Shown here: positions 50,020 through 58,024 of the stretch, piece after piece
Position numbering within the stretch: the first letter of the stretch is position 1
How the letters are laid out: every line of letters starts with the position of its first letter
Assembly: GCA_016125335.1 (NCBI GenBank)
Contig: WGLY01000022.1
Span: 33,926 to 97,925 of the forward strand
DNA length: 64,000 bases
Direction: 5' to 3'
DNA from: Frankiales bacterium
Lineage (GTDB): Bacteria > Actinomycetota > Actinomycetes > S36-B12 > CAIYMF01
Position numbers and translations under genes: made by a program
The notes under the pieces: generated by a model
The model's database searches: none
What the model saw: only the letters and a program-made list of their open reading frames with translations
What the model was told of the DNA's origin: nothing

Positions 50020-51579
50020 TCAGCCGCCGGGCGCGACCAGCACCCAGGGGGACCCGCCGGACACCGCGACGCCCGGCTTCTGGCCCTGGGTCCACCACTT
50101 CGCCTGGTAGGGCACGAGGCCCAGCTGCACCCGGGAGCCGGCGACGTAGGCCTGCGCCGGGTCCCACTGCGGGTACGTGCCCGGGGCGAGCGTGGGCAGC
50201 GGGGCGGGCGTGTCACCCGGCAGCACCGGGCCGAGCAGCGTCCACGGCGAGTCGTAGCTCGACGCCACCGGGGTGTCCGGCGCGAACCCGGTCGTCCAGT
50301 ACCGCGCCTGGTACACCTGGTGGTGCCACACCACCTTGGTGCCGCCCGGGTAGGTGCCCAGCGGGTCCCAGATCGGGAACGGGCTGTGCGCCGGGTCGTC
50401 CACCAGCGACGACGGCGTGCTCGGAGTCGCGACAGGGGTGGCTGTCGGCGACGTGGTCGGCGCGGGCGACTGCGGGCCGAGCGGGGCGCCGTCGCTGTGG
50501 GCCGCGAGAACCGCGGCGTACGACGCGTCGCCCTGGTCGACGCCGCTGCACGAGGTCTGCACCACGCTCAGCACGGTGGGCAGCGGCGAGCGGCAGGTGC
50601 TGTCGCGGTTGAGCGACCACATCGAGAGCCGGCCCACGCCCTGGTCGCGCGCGAACTGGTTGACCGTGCCGGCGTCGGCGAGGGTGAACACCTCGGCGGG
50701 CAGGTCGTTCTGGCCGATCATCGGCGTCATGCCCACCTTGCCCCACGCCTGCGTGGCGTCGAGGTGGATGCCCACGCGGCCGTACGCCGCCGACACCTGC
50801 GTCTGGAGGGCGCGGGCGGCCTGGAGCACGAACGACGACATCGGCTGGGCCGCGGTCGGCGTGACACCGAGGTCCATGGTGAGCCCGTTCACGCCGGCGA
50901 GGTCGACGCCGGCCGACAGCATGGAGTCGACGACGGCGACGCCCTGGGTGGTGAGCCCCGAGGTCGACACCGGGAGCGTGAGCCACACCGCGAGGTCGCG
51001 GCCCTGCGCCTTCTCGTCGTCCTGGAGGCCGCGCACCGCCGTGGCGCGCCGCGCGATCGAGGCGGTGTCGTCGAGGGCCGAGCCCTCGATGTCGAGGTCG
51101 ATGCTCGAGACCTGGTAGCGGTCGACGACGGCGCGGTAGGCCTCGCGCAGGGCCGGCGGCTGCGTGCACACGGTGCTCAGCTCCGAGCCGCGCTGGCCGC
51201 CGAACGACACCGCGGCGTCGCCGCCGGTGAGCCGCAGCTGCGCGAGCCGGCGGTCGAGCTCGAGCGTCGAGGCCGCCTGGTCGAGCGAGTAGGCGCCGCC
51301 CCACGACGGGGTGCACGGCGACGACGGGTCGGCCACCACGAACGACAGCACGACGTGCGACTGCGCCGGGCCGGAGGGCGTCTCGAACGCGTACGCCGGC
51401 ATCGCGGTGACGTCGACGTACGCCGCGAACCCGGTGGGGCCGGGCACGACCGGCGTCGCGAACGCGGCGGACACCGCGCGGACGCCGACGAACGACACGG
51501 CCGCGACGCTGGCCACGACGACGGCGAACCGGGTCCACGAGATCCGGGTCCGGCGGGCGGACGGTGCGGTCGCGCTCAT
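50020..51579 (-). CDS. Secreted GH18 chitinase-like protein with two CBM5/12-like modules
   Basis: The protein is 519 aa. After a basic head, one hydrophobic segment (about 16-40) is a signal or membrane anchor. A GH18-like TIM barrel spans about 45-370; SSIDLDIEG carries Asp161, Asp163 and Glu165 in the DxDxE catalytic positions, although the first Asp of the usual DxxDxDxE is Ser158. A Pro/Ser/Thr linker (about 375-415) leads to two chitin-binding-type repeats: FPIWDPLGTYPGGTKVVWHH and YPQWDPAQAYVAGSRVQLGL, each ending SPW. It is 72 bases downstream of a GT2 synthase gene, same strand, and likely acts on that polymer. Confidence 0.85.
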   Translation of the reverse strand: MSATAPSARRTRISWTRFAVVVASVAAVSFVGVRAVSAAFATPVVPGPTGFAAYVDVTAMPAYAFETPSGPAQSHVVLSFVVADPSSPCTPSWGGAYSLDQAASTLELDRRLAQLRLTGGDAAVSFGGQRGSELSTVCTQPPALREAYRAVVDRYQVSSIDLDIEGSALDDTASIARRATAVRGLQDDEKAQGRDLAVWLTLPVSTSGLTTQGVAVVDSMLSAGVDLAGVNGLTMDLGVTPTAAQPMSSFVLQAARALQTQVSAAYGRVGIHLDATQAWGKVGMTPMIGQNDLPAEVFTLADAGTVNQFARDQGVGRLSMWSLNRDSTCRSPLPTVLSVVQTSCSGVDQGDASYAAVLAAHSDGAPLGPQSPAPTTSPTATPVATPSTPSSLVDDPAHSPFPIWDPLGTYPGGTKVVWHHQVYQARYWTTGFAPDTPVASSYDSPWTLLGPVLPGDTPAPLPTLAPGTYPQWDPAQAYVAGSRVQLGLVPYQAKWWTQGQKPGVAVSGGSPWVLVAPGG

Positions 51580-51651
51580 GCTGGTGCTCCAGGACGGGAC
51601 GGGGCGCAGGCGCCCGAGGACACGGGACTCACGTGGGTGGGCATCGCTCGC

Positions 51652-54057
51652 CTACCTCTGCCGGGCTCGGGTGTCGCCGCGGCGCGGGCCGGGTGCGTGC
51701 GACACCGCGGGCGCCGAGCGGACCACCGTGTCGCCCGCGTGGTCGGGGCCGAAGTACAGGACGGACTCCCAGTCCATGGTCCGTTCGCCCTCGGGCTCGG
51801 GCGCCTTGGCCGGCGGTGCGGCGGGCACCGGCACGCGGATCCAGTGCCACGTGCCGAGCACCACGTCGACGATCGAGTTGCGCAGCCCGATGAACGCGAC
51901 GATCGCGTAGATGGTGAGCACGCCGTTGAAGGTCGCGAACGCGGCGTTGCTCCAGTTCCTCGAGATCACGTCGTTGTGCAGCGTGTAGAGCGACACCGCG
52001 ACGATCGCGTACGCCGCCAGCACGAACAGCGCCGGCGCCGCAGTGCGGTTGGCCACCTTCGGCGTGCGCGCGAAGGCGATCTTCGACTTCGACGCCGCCT
52101 GCTGGAGCGACTTCAGCGTCCCCGCGAGGTTGACTGCGAGCAGGATGAGGTTGAACGCGTACACGCGGAAGACGTCGGTGCGCTTGTAGCCGAGCCGGTG
52201 GAAGTCCGACGCCATCGCGATGAAGTACGGCAGCGCCGCCAGCACGATCAGCCCGCTGAGCAGCCGGCTGTCGAACGGGAACGTCAGCAGGAGCACCAGC
52301 CCCAGGCTGGCCCACGAGATCGACGCCATGTAGTTGAAGCGCAGGGCCAGCTGCGCCCGCGGCACCCGGTGCCCGGCCCGTCGTGCGGCCTTGGCGTAGC
52401 GGCGCAGCTTCGGGGCGATGAGCAGGCCGCCGTTGGCCCAGCGCGCGCGCTGGACCACGAGCGAGCCGAAGTCCGGCGGGGTCGCGCTGTAGCTCAGGCG
52501 CTCGGGGTAGTTGAAGAGCGTCCAGTCGTGCGCGACGAGGTCGATGCTCGACTCGGTGTCCTCGATCACGGTGCGGTCCTGGACGTAGCGCCGCACCTCC
52601 TCCCCCTGCACGAACGAGGTCTCCACGATGTCCTCGAGCGCGGTGCGCCGGATCACGGCGTTGGCCCCCACCCAGAACGTGGCGCCGAAGTGCGTCATCC
52701 CCTGGTGGAGGATGTGCTGCACGTCGGTGGTCGCGCCGGCGATGCGCTCCAGCCGCGTCTCGGCGCCGCGGAAGGCGGAGTACGGCGTCTGGATCACCGC
52801 GATGCGCTCGTTGCCCGGCAGCTCCATGTGGTAGACGAGCCGCAGGCAGTACTCGCGCAGCAGGATGCTGTCGGCGTCGAGCGTGAGGATGTAGTCCGAG
52901 CCGGGCACGGCGAACGAGCCGTCGACGTCGGGCTCGGTCGGGCGCAGCAGCAGCCCGATGCGGGTCTGCACCTGGCGGAACGAGCGGCCCATGAGGCCGA
53001 TGTAGGCGTTGAGGTTCATCGCCTTGTTCGCGTCGTGGGGCAGGTTGGAGAACGACTTGCGCTCGAACGCCGAGACCTGCGCGGAGAAGGTCCACACCAG
53101 CCGGCGGGACAGCTGCGCCAGCCGCTCCGCGGGCACCGGGGCCCGGTCGTCCAGCGCGCCGAAGAGCGCCTTGGCGGTCACGGCGAGGTCCTCCGCGAGC
53201 CCGCCGAGCACCTCGTCGGCCATCATGTCGTCCGACGTCGATGTCCGCGGGTAGCCGGCCGCGAGCTCGCGCAGCCACTGCGCGGCGAAGCGGAAGTCCA
53301 GGGCCAGCGAGCGCACGGCCGAGGGGTCCGCCGGGCCGCCGTTGTCGGCGGCCGCCTCGTGGCCGGCCAGCGAGGCCTCGAACCTGGCCAGCGGCTCGCC
53401 CAGCAGGGCGTTGAGCTCCTCGGGGATGCGACGGCACGCCGCCAGCGACGCGGCGGCCGCCGGGTCGCCGGGGTGCGGCGGGTCGTCGAGCAGCAGCACC
53501 ACGCGCAGTCCCGGGTACTCCTGGAGCGCCGCCGAGAGCAGCGTCGAGCGGACGACGTCGGGCTCCTCGCAGTACGACGGCACCAGCACGGTGAGGCTCG
53601 GCCGCGAGTTGGCCATGAACGCGTCGATCTCCGCGCGCGGCACGCGGACGTGGTTGCGCGAGCGGTACAGCGCGCCCTGGCGGGCCAGCAGGTACATGAG
53701 GGCGGAGAACGTCAGCATCGTCATGATCGCGACGTAGACGACCGTCTGCTCGAGGAACACGCTGCTGCGCGCGCCGTCGTCGACGAAGCCCGCGATCACC
53801 GTGCTCACGAGGTAGGCGAGCCAGGCGGCCACGGTGGCGGCGATGGCGAACCCGCCCAGCCACGTGGCCCGGGTCGACGCCGGCTGCTCCACCATGGGCA
53901 GCGGCTTGCGGGGCCGCTCGCCGCCCCACTGGCGGCGCCGACGGGCGGGCGCGCGGTCTCCGGAGGCGGGCAGCGGGACGACAGGGTGGGTCTGCGGCTC
54001 CGTGCTCGCCAGGTCGGGGACCTCGTCGACGTTCTCCAGGTCGTCGAGCGGGTTCAC
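51652..54057 (-). CDS. Membrane GT2 polysaccharide synthase
   Basis: The protein is 801 aa. It has two N-terminal membrane helices (about 65-90 and 103-125) after a charged head, a cytosolic GT2 domain and several C-terminal helices. Catalytic motifs are present: DDPP (residues 191-192), the DAD triad LTLDADS (394-396), the acceptor-side EDTESS (TED-like) and QRARWANG (Q-x-x-RW). About 200 residues separate the first two Asp motifs, around 100 more than in cellulose or poly-GlcNAc synthases, so there is a large insertion (about 205-335). Partner is the downstream secreted GH18/CBM gene. A CRP-type site or terminator lies 120 bases upstream. Product: unknown beta-linked polymer, GlcNAc-based likely by its partner. 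Confidence 0.87.
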   Translation of the reverse strand: MNPLDDLENVDEVPDLASTEPQTHPVVPLPASGDRAPARRRRQWGGERPRKPLPMVEQPASTRATWLGGFAIAATVAAWLAYLVSTVIAGFVDDGARSSVFLEQTVVYVAIMTMLTFSALMYLLARQGALYRSRNHVRVPRAEIDAFMANSRPSLTVLVPSYCEEPDVVRSTLLSAALQEYPGLRVVLLLDDPPHPGDPAAAASLAACRRIPEELNALLGEPLARFEASLAGHEAAADNGGPADPSAVRSLALDFRFAAQWLRELAAGYPRTSTSDDMMADEVLGGLAEDLAVTAKALFGALDDRAPVPAERLAQLSRRLVWTFSAQVSAFERKSFSNLPHDANKAMNLNAYIGLMGRSFRQVQTRIGLLLRPTEPDVDGSFAVPGSDYILTLDADSILLREYCLRLVYHMELPGNERIAVIQTPYSAFRGAETRLERIAGATTDVQHILHQGMTHFGATFWVGANAVIRRTALEDIVETSFVQGEEVRRYVQDRTVIEDTESSIDLVAHDWTLFNYPERLSYSATPPDFGSLVVQRARWANGGLLIAPKLRRYAKAARRAGHRVPRAQLALRFNYMASISWASLGLVLLLTFPFDSRLLSGLIVLAALPYFIAMASDFHRLGYKRTDVFRVYAFNLILLAVNLAGTLKSLQQAASKSKIAFARTPKVANRTAAPALFVLAAYAIVAVSLYTLHNDVISRNWSNAAFATFNGVLTIYAIVAFIGLRNSIVDVVLGTWHWIRVPVPAAPPAKAPEPEGERTMDWESVLYFGPDHAGDTVVRSAPAVSHAPGPRRGDTRARQR

Positions 54058-54174
54058 GATGCTCCTTCGTCAGCGGGGGGACTGGCGCTGCCGTAGGCAT
54101 CGGCACGATCGCGGCGGGTCTTCACCCGTTCGGCGCGATGACGTCGGCCCGTCCGTGACCCCCCGCGCACGCCT

Positions 54175-54208
54175 CCGCCCCGGTGTGAACCAGGTCACAC
54201 CGGGGCGG
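54175..54208. promoter_or_regulatory. 14-bp-arm inverted repeat containing a perfect CRP/GlxR-type site
   Basis: CCGCCCCGGTGTGA (54175-54188) and TCACACCGGGGCGG (54195-54208) are perfect arms with a 6-base loop ACCAGG. The core TGTGAACCAGGTCACA (54184-54199) matches TGTGA-N6-TCACA. It lies 127-142 bases upstream of the GT2 start and 20 bases past the stop of the preceding minus-strand gene, so it can be read as a CRP-family operator, as a terminator, or as both. Confidence 0.6.
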
Positions 54209-54227
54209 CGGCGGCAGGGCTCGCGGT

Positions 54228-54620
54228 CTAGCGGCGCATCTGCGCCGACTCCTCCGGGTCGATGTACTCGTCGAGGCGGGTGATCCGGCCGTCGGACACC
54301 TGGCAGACCACGATCGCGTGCAGCTCGATCGGGGCACCGTCGCTGCGCCGGGTGCCCCGCAGCGTGTGCGTCTGGGCGACCCCGCCGTCCCACACCCACA
54401 CGCGCCGGTCGTCGTAGACGCGGTCGGCGATGATCCGGTCGATCGCCACGAGCAGCTTCTTGTTCTGCTCGACGGTGGACTCCTTGCCGTCGTGGCTGTG
54501 CCAGATGACGGCGTCGGGCGCGTAGACGTTGTCGATGTCGCTCGGGTCGCCCGCCTCCGCCGCGGCGATGATCCGGTCGAGCAGCTTCACGTACTCGTGG
54601 TCCTTCGCCGATCCCTGCAT
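54228..54620 (-). CDS. SnoaL-like/NTF2-fold protein
   Basis: The protein is 130 aa: an N-terminal helix region VKLLDRIIAAAEAGDPSDIDNVYAPDAVIWH is typical of the NTF2 fold (ketosteroid isomerase, SnoaL cyclase, dehydratases), followed by beta-strands GVAQTHTLRGT and IELHAIVVCQVSDGRITRLDEYID. Its reaction is unknown. ATG 54620 follows the ligase stop by 4 bases, with GAGAGG just before, so it is translated with the ligase and carboxyltransferase. A strong hairpin follows the gene. Confidence 0.78.
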   Translation of the reverse strand: MQGSAKDHEYVKLLDRIIAAAEAGDPSDIDNVYAPDAVIWHSHDGKESTVEQNKKLLVAIDRIIADRVYDDRRVWVWDGGVAQTHTLRGTRRSDGAPIELHAIVVCQVSDGRITRLDEYIDPEESAQMRR

Positions 54621-54624
54621 GCGC

Positions 54625-56265
54625 CTACCTCTTCTCTCGGGACGTGGGGGTCGTGCCTGCTCCCGCCGCGGTGCGGTCGTGGACGCCGTCCGCGGGGTCG
54701 ACCGACCGGGAGACGAGCGCCTTCTGCACCCGCAGGGTCGGGGTCTTGGGCAGCTCGTCGACGAGCTGCACGTAGCGCGGGACCATGAAGGACGGCATCC
54801 GCGGCACGAGGAAGGCGACGAGGTCCTCCGGCGTCAGTCCGGACCCCGGCACCGGGACGACGGCGAGCTTGATCTCGTCCTCCGCCTCGTCGGCGGGCAC
54901 CGCGACCGCGGCGCACTCCAGCACGCCCGGGTGCAGCACGGCCTCGGCCTCAACCTCGTAGGACGAGATGTTCTCGCCCCGGCGGCGGATGGTGTCCTTC
55001 ATACGGTCGACGAAGACGTAGCGGCCCTGCTCGTCCACGCGGAACCCGTCGCCGGTGTGGAACCAGCCGTTGCGCCAGGCCGACGCGGTGGCCTGCGGGT
55101 TGTTGAGGTAGCCGGCGTTCATCGTCCAGGGCACCTCGGTGCGCAGGATCAGCTCGCCGACCTCGCCCGGCTCGACGTCGAGGTCGTGCTCGTCGACGAC
55201 GCGCAGCGCGTAGAACGGGTAGCCCTCCCGCGCCGGGCCGCAGGTGGGGGTGTCGCCGGCGCGCCACTCGCGCAGCCACGTGGGCACGCTGATCTCGGTC
55301 ATGTTGTACGCGCTCCACACCCGCGTGCCGAAGCGGGCGTTGAACTCGTCGACGGCCGGCACCACCGGCGCCATGAGCACGTTGGTGAGCGAGGTCTCGG
55401 CGTCACGCGGGCTCGGCGGCGCCGCGAGCAGGAACTGCGCCATGGCGCCGATCAGGCCGGCGTCGGACACCCCGAAGCGCTCGACCTCCTCCCAGAAGCG
55501 CGTGCCGCTGAACGCGTGCCGCACGACGACCTCGCCGCCGAGCATCGCCATCGACGCCACAGCGCCCTTGGACTGCACGTGGTTGGGCGGCCCGCAGACG
55601 TACATCACCTTGCGCTCGGAGGGCCCGTCGGCGACGCCGGCCGCCGTCAGCAGCTGCCCCGCGTGCAGCTGGCCCCACGGCATGAGCACGCCCTTGGACG
55701 GCCCGGTCGTGCCGGAGGTGTAGATCACCGACGCGACGTCCCACATCTGCGGGTCGGCGTACGGCCGCGGCGGCTCGTCCGGGACGCCGTCGAGCACGCC
55801 GGCCACGGGCAGCCGCTCGAGCGGGCCTTCGGCGTCGCCCTCCGGCGGGTCGAGCTCCACCACACGGCGCAGCGCGGGGACGCCGGGGGCCGCCTGCTGG
55901 AGCGCGGGCACGGCCGAGCCGTCGGCGAGCACGAGGGCCGCCTCGGGCACGGACAGCTGGTGGGTGAGCACCGTGCCGTGCAGCCCGACGTTGATCGGCA
56001 CCTCGATCGCGCCCGCCCAGGCGATGCCGAACCAGAGCGCGTAGTTCTCCACGCGGTTGTGGGACATGGTCACCACGGTGTCCCCGGGCTCGACGCCGAG
56101 GCGCATGAGCGCGCGGGCCCAGAGCAGCGCGCGTTCGTGCAGCTGCCCGAAGGTGAGCGAGCCGCCCTCGACGTCGTGGAGGAACGGACGGTCGGGCCAC
56201 TCCTGCGCACGGCGCCGCAGGATCAGCGGGAGCACGATCTCCTCGCGCTCGAACGGCGGCCTCAC
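54625..56265 (-). CDS. Acyl-CoA ligase, CaiC-like
   Basis: The protein is 546 aa with ANL motifs: IYTSGTTGPSKGVLMPWGQL (P-loop), AYNMTEISVPTWLR, GWFHTGDGFRVDEQG, and the catalytic lysine region near TPTLRVQKALV. Its length and the opening PLILRRRAQEWPDRPFLHDVEGG resemble crotonobetaine/carnitine-CoA ligase and other cyclic or branched acid ligases. GTG 56265 follows GGGAGGCGAGG. It lies 19 bases after the carboxyltransferase gene and 4 bases before SnoaL-like, forming an operon. Confidence 0.88.
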   Translation of the reverse strand: MRPPFEREEIVLPLILRRRAQEWPDRPFLHDVEGGSLTFGQLHERALLWARALMRLGVEPGDTVVTMSHNRVENYALWFGIAWAGAIEVPINVGLHGTVLTHQLSVPEAALVLADGSAVPALQQAAPGVPALRRVVELDPPEGDAEGPLERLPVAGVLDGVPDEPPRPYADPQMWDVASVIYTSGTTGPSKGVLMPWGQLHAGQLLTAAGVADGPSERKVMYVCGPPNHVQSKGAVASMAMLGGEVVVRHAFSGTRFWEEVERFGVSDAGLIGAMAQFLLAAPPSPRDAETSLTNVLMAPVVPAVDEFNARFGTRVWSAYNMTEISVPTWLREWRAGDTPTCGPAREGYPFYALRVVDEHDLDVEPGEVGELILRTEVPWTMNAGYLNNPQATASAWRNGWFHTGDGFRVDEQGRYVFVDRMKDTIRRRGENISSYEVEAEAVLHPGVLECAAVAVPADEAEDEIKLAVVPVPGSGLTPEDLVAFLVPRMPSFMVPRYVQLVDELPKTPTLRVQKALVSRSVDPADGVHDRTAAGAGTTPTSREKR

Positions 56266-56284
56266 GCGGCCTCGCCTCCCCGGG

Positions 56285-57832
56285 TCACGGCCGAAGCCCC
56301 CACGTCACGCGTCCCGGCGTGCGCAGCGGGGCCGCGAGGTTCGCGAACTCGCAGAGCAGGCGCCGGGTGTCACGCGGGTCGATGAGCTGCTCGATGTCGA
56401 AGGTCTCCGCGGTCTTGAGCACTCCCGCGGTGGCCTGCACCTGCTCGGTGAGCTGCTCGAGCAGCGCCTCGCGGTCCTCCGCGGCCTCCAGCTCGGCGCG
56501 GTAGGCCGCCTCGATGCCGCCCTTGGCCGGCAGCGAGCCCCAGTCGGCCGAGGGCCAGGCGTAGCGCACCTGGAGCCGCGACTGGTTGGCGTGCCCGGCA
56601 CCGCCGACGCCGAACACCTTGCGCAGGACCACCGAGCACCAGGGCACCTCGGCCTGGTGCACCGCGGAGAGCGCGCGCATCCCGTGGCGGATCGCCGAGG
56701 CACGCTCGGCGGCCTGGCCGATGAGGAAGCCGGGGTTGTCCACGAGGTGCACCACCGGCAGGTGGAACGTGTTCGCGAGGTCGACCATGCGGACCGCCTT
56801 GTCGGCCGCCGCCGAGCCCCAGCTGCCGCCGGACACGTACTGGTCGCTGGCCAGCACGGCGACGGGCCAGCCGTCGAGGCGGGCCAGCCCGGTCACCAGC
56901 GCGCGCCCGTACGCGGCGCCGATCTCGAAGAAGGAGCCGGTGTCGACGACGGACTCGATGATCGGGCGGATCCGGTACACCTGGCGGCGCTCGGCGGGCA
57001 CCGCCCCGATGAGCCAGTCGTCGGCCCGGTCCGGGTCGTCGGCGACCGGCCCGCGGGGCGGCAGCTCGTGCACCGAGGACGGCAGGTAGGACAGGAAGCG
57101 GCGCGTGCTGGCGAACGCCTGCTCCTCGGAGTCGACCACGGCGTCGACGGTGCCGTTGGGGCCGTGCACGTCCGGCCCGCCGAGCTCGTCCTTGGTGACG
57201 TGCTCGCCGATGGCGGCCACCAGGGGCGGGCCGGCGGTGAAGATCTGGCTGATGCCGCGCACCATCACCGAGAAGTGGCTGGCCACCACGCGGGCCGCGC
57301 CGAACCCGGCGCACGGGCCGAGCGCGAGCGAGACGACCGGCACGGTCTCGAGGTTGGCGACCGAGATCTCCCACCCGGGCAGCGCGGGCACATAGGTGCG
57401 GCCCATGTCGACCAGGCTGCGGATGCTGCCGCCGCCTCCCGTGCCGTCGATCAGGCGCACGAGCGGCACCCGCAGCTCCTGCGCCATCTGCTCGGAGTAG
57501 ACCTGCTTGCGGATGATGAAGGCGTCCGACGCCCCGCCCCGCACGGTGAAGTCGTCGCCGCCCACCACCACGACGCGGCCGTCGATGCGCCCGCGGCCCA
57601 TGACGAAGTTGGTGGGCTGGAACTCCTCGCCCCCGTCGGGAGTGGTCACCCGCTTGCCGGTGAGCGTCCCGATCTCGTGGAACGACCCGGGGTCGAGCAG
57701 GGCGTCGATGCGCTGCCGCACGTCGAGCTTGCCGGCGTCGTGCTGACGGGCGAGCTTCTCCGGGCCGCCCATACGGCGCCCCGCCTGCTCGCGCGCGCGG
57801 ATCTCGTCGACCGCGTCCTGCCAGTCGCTCAC
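56285..57832 (-). CDS. Acyl-CoA carboxylase, carboxyltransferase (beta) subunit
   Basis: The protein is 515 aa, typical of propionyl/acetyl/methylcrotonyl-CoA carboxylase beta subunits. It has the N-terminal GGPEKLARQHDAGKLDVRQR (substrate-binding start), LIDGTGGGGSIRSL, and the C-terminal biotin-site region VVHLVDNPGFLIGQAAE and GVGGAGHANQSR. It moves carboxyl from biotin to an acyl-CoA. GTG 57832 (VSDWQDAVDEIRARE) is chosen; a longer frame to 57964 has a low-complexity head. There is no biotin carboxylase/BCCP gene in the operon, unlike most clusters. The operon is driven by a promoter with an operator at 57974-58015. A 9-bp leader hairpin (GGCGCTCCC/GGGAGCGCC) lies around 57920. Confidence 0.87.
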   Translation of the reverse strand: MSDWQDAVDEIRAREQAGRRMGGPEKLARQHDAGKLDVRQRIDALLDPGSFHEIGTLTGKRVTTPDGGEEFQPTNFVMGRGRIDGRVVVVGGDDFTVRGGASDAFIIRKQVYSEQMAQELRVPLVRLIDGTGGGGSIRSLVDMGRTYVPALPGWEISVANLETVPVVSLALGPCAGFGAARVVASHFSVMVRGISQIFTAGPPLVAAIGEHVTKDELGGPDVHGPNGTVDAVVDSEEQAFASTRRFLSYLPSSVHELPPRGPVADDPDRADDWLIGAVPAERRQVYRIRPIIESVVDTGSFFEIGAAYGRALVTGLARLDGWPVAVLASDQYVSGGSWGSAAADKAVRMVDLANTFHLPVVHLVDNPGFLIGQAAERASAIRHGMRALSAVHQAEVPWCSVVLRKVFGVGGAGHANQSRLQVRYAWPSADWGSLPAKGGIEAAYRAELEAAEDREALLEQLTEQVQATAGVLKTAETFDIEQLIDPRDTRRLLCEFANLAAPLRTPGRVTWGLRP

Positions 57833-57973
57833 CGCCCCGGCACCCCCGTGGTCGGCCGCGGTGCGGCACCGGGAGCGCGGCGGAGCATGCGATGACACCT
57901 CGCTGTGCCGTGACGTGACGGCGCTCCCCCGCGGGGAGCGCCCGGGGCGGCAACCACGCGCCACCCGCTTCGT

Positions 57974-58015
57974 ACTTCGGTAAGCGAAGTTAGTCGACGC
58001 TCAGGAGGTGCGCAA
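57974..58015 (-). promoter_or_regulatory. Promoter of the carboxyltransferase operon with operator palindrome
   Basis: On the minus strand -35 TTGCGC (58010-58015), a 17-bp spacer, and -10 TAACTT (57987-57992). The palindrome ACTTCGGTAAGCGAAGT (57974-57990; arms ACTTCG/CGAAGT) overlaps the -10 and start point, typical of a TetR-type repressor site. Transcription would begin near 57980, about 148 bases before the GTG. Confidence 0.65.
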
Positions 58016-58024
58016 GGACTCCGG

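Noticed and set aside
49888..54096. 1402-codon plus-strand open frame opposite GH18 and GT2 genes
   Set aside because: Composition is typical antisense; the minus-strand genes have catalytic motifs and signal/membrane segments.
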